From assembly GCA_044351785.1 (NCBI GenBank), contig JBILFC010000136.1, positions 1 through 7,966 on the forward strand: a DNA stretch of 7,966 nt. Direction: 5' to 3'. Positions 4,684 through 7,966 of the stretch are shown here, in pieces. The first letter of the stretch is position 1; every line of letters starts with the position of its first letter. Under the pieces are notes generated by a model, which saw only the letters and a list, made by a program, of their open reading frames with translations, was not told the DNA's origin and searched no databases. The position numbers were made by a program, and so were the translations under genes. The DNA is from JAIYCX01 sp044351785 (lineage in GTDB: Bacteria > Bdellovibrionota_C > UBA2361 > SZUA-149 > DAOLCO01).

Positions 4684-7659
4684 ATGGTTCAGAAAAGGTT
4701 TTTTCTAATAGCGTTGGTTGTTTTAATGTTTTCAGCGGTAGAGAGTATTGCTCAGACTACTTATTTCCCAGCAACCGGCCTATATAATGGTTATTTAGAC
4801 CAAATCAACATTCTAGAATGTGAAAATTCTGGCACTCTGAAAGTTAATCCTATACTTAAAGTATACTCCCAAGAAGGTAGCATCCTTAGTACTATTAGCA
4901 TGGATATTTCTGCTAAGGGTTCACAACATATAATATTAAACGACTTAACTAGAATAAAAGATACTTATGGAACTTATAAGATCGAACTTCCAACTGGCCA
5001 AATGCTACATGGAGATAGGATAAGTTGTCGTACAGTTTTCTATAGAGGTGCTCCTCAAGGAAGTGAGAAGGCATATGACTTTGCTTACTCTTTGCCAGTT
5101 AGGAATCCTGATTCTGGTGTAACTGCGGGTGTATACAATTCTTATAACCCTGTTGCATTAGCAGATCCGACATATAACTGGTTATCGATAGTGAACTTAG
5201 ACAGTATAGCTTTAAATGCAGACATTGAGCTATATGACTTACCAGGGCAAAAGATTAAAACTATCCCTGTTAATAACCTAGCAGCAAATTCAAGAATAGA
5301 TATAGCCCTAGGTCATGATGTAGGGCAAATTACAGGTACATACCGTATTGTACCTAAGAATAGATCACTTAAGTATCAATCCTTCTTAATGCGTTACGGC
5401 ATTTCTGGAAATAAGATGGATTTTGCATTCCCGCTAAGATCAACAGCAGGAAGTTGTTCAGGTAGCTTAGTACAACTTTCAACAATGGGTAGCCCTTATA
5501 CTACTAACTGGTTAGAAGTAGTTAATCTTAATGCATCTCGGATACCAGTTAAGATTGTAATTAGAGATAGAAACGGAGTTGAACTACAAACAAAGAACGA
5601 AACTCTACAACCATTCTCTCAGTACCATCTATATGCAAATGCAATTATTGACCCTCAAGGGACTGGAAATGTCGGGTCAGCACAAGTAATATGTCAGGAT
5701 CCTACAGACCGTATTCTCACTGAGTCGCTATATTATGGGAAATCTTCTCCAGCGAAAGTTGAATGGGCTTATGCAAGTCAGGACATAGGAAGCACTGGAG
5801 TACCAGAAGGAAGCCAATTATTCGCTCCTATCAATACATTCTTAGATATGAAGAATTGGTTAAAATTAGCAAATACTTCTAAAAAAGCTCAGACTAGTTA
5901 TAAGCTATTCAATCAAAGTGGAACTGAAGTTTCATCAGGAGATCAAGAAGTTAATACATTTGGTACTGCTGATTTAGGTCTTCATGCGCAAGTTGCTAAA
6001 GATATGGTTGGATCAGTAACAACTTCATCTAAAACTGGAGGAAGTGTATTTTCTGGAGAACTTTTAAGAATAATTCCAAAGAGAAATGGCGATATAGGCA
6101 ATATCATTCAGATTCCAGGTATTATTCAGCGCACAGGAATTGTTAGCCAAAAAACAGATGAAGGCAGTAAGCCTATAGGTTTCATAGGTGATCCTCAGTC
6201 ATTGAGTCAGTATAGAGATAATTTAACTTATGAAGAAGTAAGCCACCTTTATGCGCGGGCTGCTCTAGGTGCGAAGCATTCAGAGATTCTTAGATTACAA
6301 GAAATTGGTTTAGGAACTATCGTAAAGGAACTTATGACCTTTCAAGATACTCCTGGATTAGAAGCATCTTCACGTAAATATTTGAATACTGGGTACCCTG
6401 ATCAACCAGCCCTTATTACAATATCGGGTACGCAAAAATATTGGATAAATCATCTGTTAAATACACCAAACCCCCTAAAGGAGCGCCTAGCTTTAATTTG
6501 GCACGATCTATTTGCCGCATCATGCCGTAATGTAGGTGGGCTTAGAAATAGTAATGCCTGTTATAGTCACTTGCAGGTATTACGTTCCAATGCATCTGGC
6601 AATTTTAAAACACTTGCTGAAAGTCTTACAACTGATTACTTAATGTTAGTATGGCTTAATGGTAATCATAATACTGTAGGTCGTGCTGATGAAAACTATG
6701 GTCGTGAGTTCTGGGAGTTGTTTACTCTAGGTGAGCCTAGTAAACATCTAGGTAGACATAAGTTGTATGATTCTAAAGATGTAGCTGAATCAAGTCGTGC
6801 ATTTACTGGTTGGATTACCCCATTTCCAGAGGTACAAGATCCAGCATTAAAAGCAGAATTTGTTCCACGTAGATTTGATGCTGGACTAAAAACTATATTC
6901 GCTGGCACGCCTTATGGTGTTAGTGGAAACTTTAATCATTCCGATATTATTAAGCATACTCTAGATAGACATGAAGCGGCAGAATGGGTAGTGAAGCGTT
7001 TATTTACGGCTTTTGTTCATGATCATCCAAGCGCACAGGTGGTAAATGAACTTGCAGATCTGCTTATTGCTAATAATTATAATGTATCTCCAGTAGTTAA
7101 AAAGATACTTCTATCAGAGGCAATGTTTTCAACTGAAGCTAAGCAAAAAAGAGTTAAGGATGCTATTACGTATATAATCGGATTTATCAGATCTAGTGGA
7201 ATTCCAACATCTGTTGATACTGTTTATAACGGATTAAGCTCAGGAAAACTTGGATATGAACCATTATTCCCACCATCAGTAAATGGTTGGCCTATTAATA
7301 AATATGAAGGTGCTTCTCTATCTTCCTATTTCCTTGGATGGAATGCGAGTTATCTCAACTTAATTAGATCTATTCTATCTAGTGCTGAAACAACTAAACC
7401 AGGATTTAGCTATTCAACTCTTTTACCATTTGCGGGTGCTACCACCGATCAAGTTGTAGAACATTGGTCTCTGGTTATGGGAATTAAGTTGTCAGCTGAT
7501 GAGAAAGTAAAACTAGTAGACTATATGAATACTCAGAAAAGTTCTGATGGAAAGAATGTTGCAAGGCCATTTGTTCCAACTAACGCGGTGCATCTTCGTC
7601 AGAAAATTCCTGGTCTTTTATGGTTATTAAGCCAGCATGAAGACTATTTATCCTTTTAA
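4684..7659 (+). CDS. Secreted DUF1800-family protein with N-terminal beta-rich repeats
   Basis: A 991-residue exported protein. Residues 1-23 are a Sec signal peptide: KR, a hydrophobic core FFLIALVVLMF, then SIA before Q24 as a likely signal peptidase I site. Residues about 36-465 hold roughly four degenerate beta-rich repeats of 110-123 residues, seen by aligned YSQEG (61), YDLPG (184), RDRNG (294) and FNQSG (409) turns. The last three are preceded by NWLSIVN (165), NWLEVVN (275) and NWLKLAN (391). The C-terminal half (about 513-985) is DUF1800: LTYEEVSHLYARAALG, the region around KERLALIWHDLF (599-610), NYGREFWELFTLGE (671-684) and DVAESSRAFTGW (699-710). Biochemical function is unknown; DUF1800 genes regularly sit beside DUF1501 genes, as here. 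The start has weak AGAG (4675-4678) or GAAGG (4666-4670) ribosome-site candidates. The N-terminal half may be a surface-binding module. Confidence 0.9.
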   Translation: MVQKRFFLIALVVLMFSAVESIAQTTYFPATGLYNGYLDQINILECENSGTLKVNPILKVYSQEGSILSTISMDISAKGSQHIILNDLTRIKDTYGTYKIELPTGQMLHGDRISCRTVFYRGAPQGSEKAYDFAYSLPVRNPDSGVTAGVYNSYNPVALADPTYNWLSIVNLDSIALNADIELYDLPGQKIKTIPVNNLAANSRIDIALGHDVGQITGTYRIVPKNRSLKYQSFLMRYGISGNKMDFAFPLRSTAGSCSGSLVQLSTMGSPYTTNWLEVVNLNASRIPVKIVIRDRNGVELQTKNETLQPFSQYHLYANAIIDPQGTGNVGSAQVICQDPTDRILTESLYYGKSSPAKVEWAYASQDIGSTGVPEGSQLFAPINTFLDMKNWLKLANTSKKAQTSYKLFNQSGTEVSSGDQEVNTFGTADLGLHAQVAKDMVGSVTTSSKTGGSVFSGELLRIIPKRNGDIGNIIQIPGIIQRTGIVSQKTDEGSKPIGFIGDPQSLSQYRDNLTYEEVSHLYARAALGAKHSEILRLQEIGLGTIVKELMTFQDTPGLEASSRKYLNTGYPDQPALITISGTQKYWINHLLNTPNPLKERLALIWHDLFAASCRNVGGLRNSNACYSHLQVLRSNASGNFKTLAESLTTDYLMLVWLNGNHNTVGRADENYGREFWELFTLGEPSKHLGRHKLYDSKDVAESSRAFTGWITPFPEVQDPALKAEFVPRRFDAGLKTIFAGTPYGVSGNFNHSDIIKHTLDRHEAAEWVVKRLFTAFVHDHPSAQVVNELADLLIANNYNVSPVVKKILLSEAMFSTEAKQKRVKDAITYIIGFIRSSGIPTSVDTVYNGLSSGKLGYEPLFPPSVNGWPINKYEGASLSSYFLGWNASYLNLIRSILSSAETTKPGFSYSTLLPFAGATTDQVVEHWSLVMGIKLSADEKVKLVDYMNTQKSSDGKNVARPFVPTNAVHLRQKIPGLLWLLSQHEDYLSF

Positions 7660-7666
7660 TATTGAT

Positions 7667-7702
7667 TTAATACACTTAATCCCTATTAATTAAGTGTATT
7701 AA
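7667..7702. repeat. Perfect 14-bp inverted repeat between the DUF1800 and DUF1501 genes
   Basis: TTAATACACTTAAT (7667-7680) and ATTAAGTGTATTAA (7689-7702) are exact reverse complements around an 8-base CCCTATTA loop; a G-U and an A-T pair could extend the stem outward. It begins 7 bases after the DUF1800 stop. The stem is very AT-rich and no T-run follows on either strand, so it is not a classical intrinsic terminator. It could be an operator, an attenuator or an mRNA 3'-end stabiliser that uncouples expression of the two genes. Confidence 0.7.
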
Positions 7703-7778
7703 GTGAGCAAACTGTGTCAATATTGCTTATGTTATGTTTTATTTAGTTCGATTACTTAAAGCAATCTAAAATAACATC

Positions 7779-7784
7779 AGGGAG
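7779..7784 (+). promoter_or_regulatory. Ribosome binding site of the DUF1501 gene
   Basis: AGGGAG lies five bases before the ATG at 7790. It is among the clearest Shine-Dalgarno sequences in the window and fixes the start of a gene that the window end truncates. Confidence 0.75.
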
Positions 7785-7789
7785 CTCAG

Positions 7790-7966
7790 ATGAAGTCGAT
7801 TACCAGACGGGAATTTCTTAAAGGATCTGTGTCAGTTGGTGCCTATGCTTGTTGCTCAGCAGCACTTGGAATTACAGTTCCTCAGTTAGTATTTGGGCAA
7901 GTTTCTGGGTCAAATGGCAATCTATTAGTACTTTTTAATCAATTCGGCGGAAACGATCCACTAAAT
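7790..7966 (+). CDS. DUF1501-family protein with Tat signal peptide (3' partial)
   Basis: The first 59 codons of a gene that continues past the window. The N-terminus MKSITRREFLKGS carries a twin-arginine consensus (T-R-R-E-F-L-K). A moderately hydrophobic stretch follows (VSVGAYACCSAALGITV, residues 14-30), with likely cleavage near VFG/Q (34-37), so the protein should be exported folded through Tat. The mature start, NLLVLFNQFGGNDPLN (44-59), matches the opening strand of DUF1501 proteins (LVv-f--GGnDgLN). These belong to the alkaline-phosphatase-like/sulfatase fold group; their substrate is not established. It lies 130 bp downstream of the DUF1800 gene on the same strand, the usual pairing of the two families. 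A strong AGGGAG ribosome binding site supports the start. The CC at 21-22 does not make a convincing lipobox. Confidence 0.88.
   Translation, partial: MKSITRREFLKGSVSVGAYACCSAALGITVPQLVFGQVSGSNGNLLVLFNQFGGNDPLN

Noticed and set aside
6696..6908. Open frame of 70 codons on the - strand
   Set aside because: Antisense to the conserved core of DUF1800, including the REFWELFTLGE motif, so it is a shadow.
7714..7742. Possible promoter GTGTCA, 17 bp, TTTTAT upstream of the DUF1501 gene
   Set aside because: Both boxes match only 4 of 6 in a very AT-rich stretch, so chance matches are expected.

Overview
The window comes from an AT-rich, Gram-negative-type bacterial chromosome. The signs are a kinase of LPS-heptose synthesis, a Sec signal peptide and a Tat signal peptide. 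The DUF1800/DUF1501 pair on the right is common in myxobacteria, bdellovibrio-like bacteria, planctomycetes and various uncultured lineages. I cannot name the taxon from sequence alone; a delta-proteobacterial-like or uncultured lineage is a guess.

Left part (1-1663, + strand): a tight housekeeping run. It holds the 3' end of a PfkB-family sugar kinase that looks like heptose-7-phosphate kinase (hldA/rfaE1), then a YicC-family endoribonuclease whose probable GTG start overlaps the kinase stop by 4 bases, then guanylate kinase (gmk) overlapping yicC by 11 bases. The overlaps imply co-transcription and translational coupling.

Middle (1755-3385, - strand): two complete toxin-antitoxin modules in tandem, facing the housekeeping genes. 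Read on the - strand, the first is a ribbon-helix-helix/nucleotidyltransferase fusion (MNT-type antitoxin with its own DNA-binding domain) followed by a HEPN-domain protein. The second is vapB-vapC. Each has a recognisable control region. The MNT-HEPN promoter has its -10 box between two identical ATGATATCAT palindromes. The vapBC promoter (TTTACA, 17 bp, TATAAT) is overlapped by a perfect 12-bp inverted repeat. Both look autoregulated, and the block looks like a mobile or accessory insertion beside the gmk operon.

Right of this (3566-4504, + strand), divergent from the MNT-HEPN operon, lies a 312-residue protein with a gluzincin-like HEAYH...E zinc-peptidase signature and no signal peptide. 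I do not recognise its family.

Right part (4684-7966, + strand): a large secreted DUF1800 protein whose N-terminal half contains about four degenerate beta-rich repeats, then a 130-bp spacer with a perfect 14-bp inverted repeat, then the start of a DUF1501 protein with a Tat signal (cut by the window end). The two form a conserved exported pair of unknown biochemical role.

No rRNA, tRNA, CRISPR array, transposase or insertion sequence was seen, and no gene-free stretch exceeds about 180 bp.
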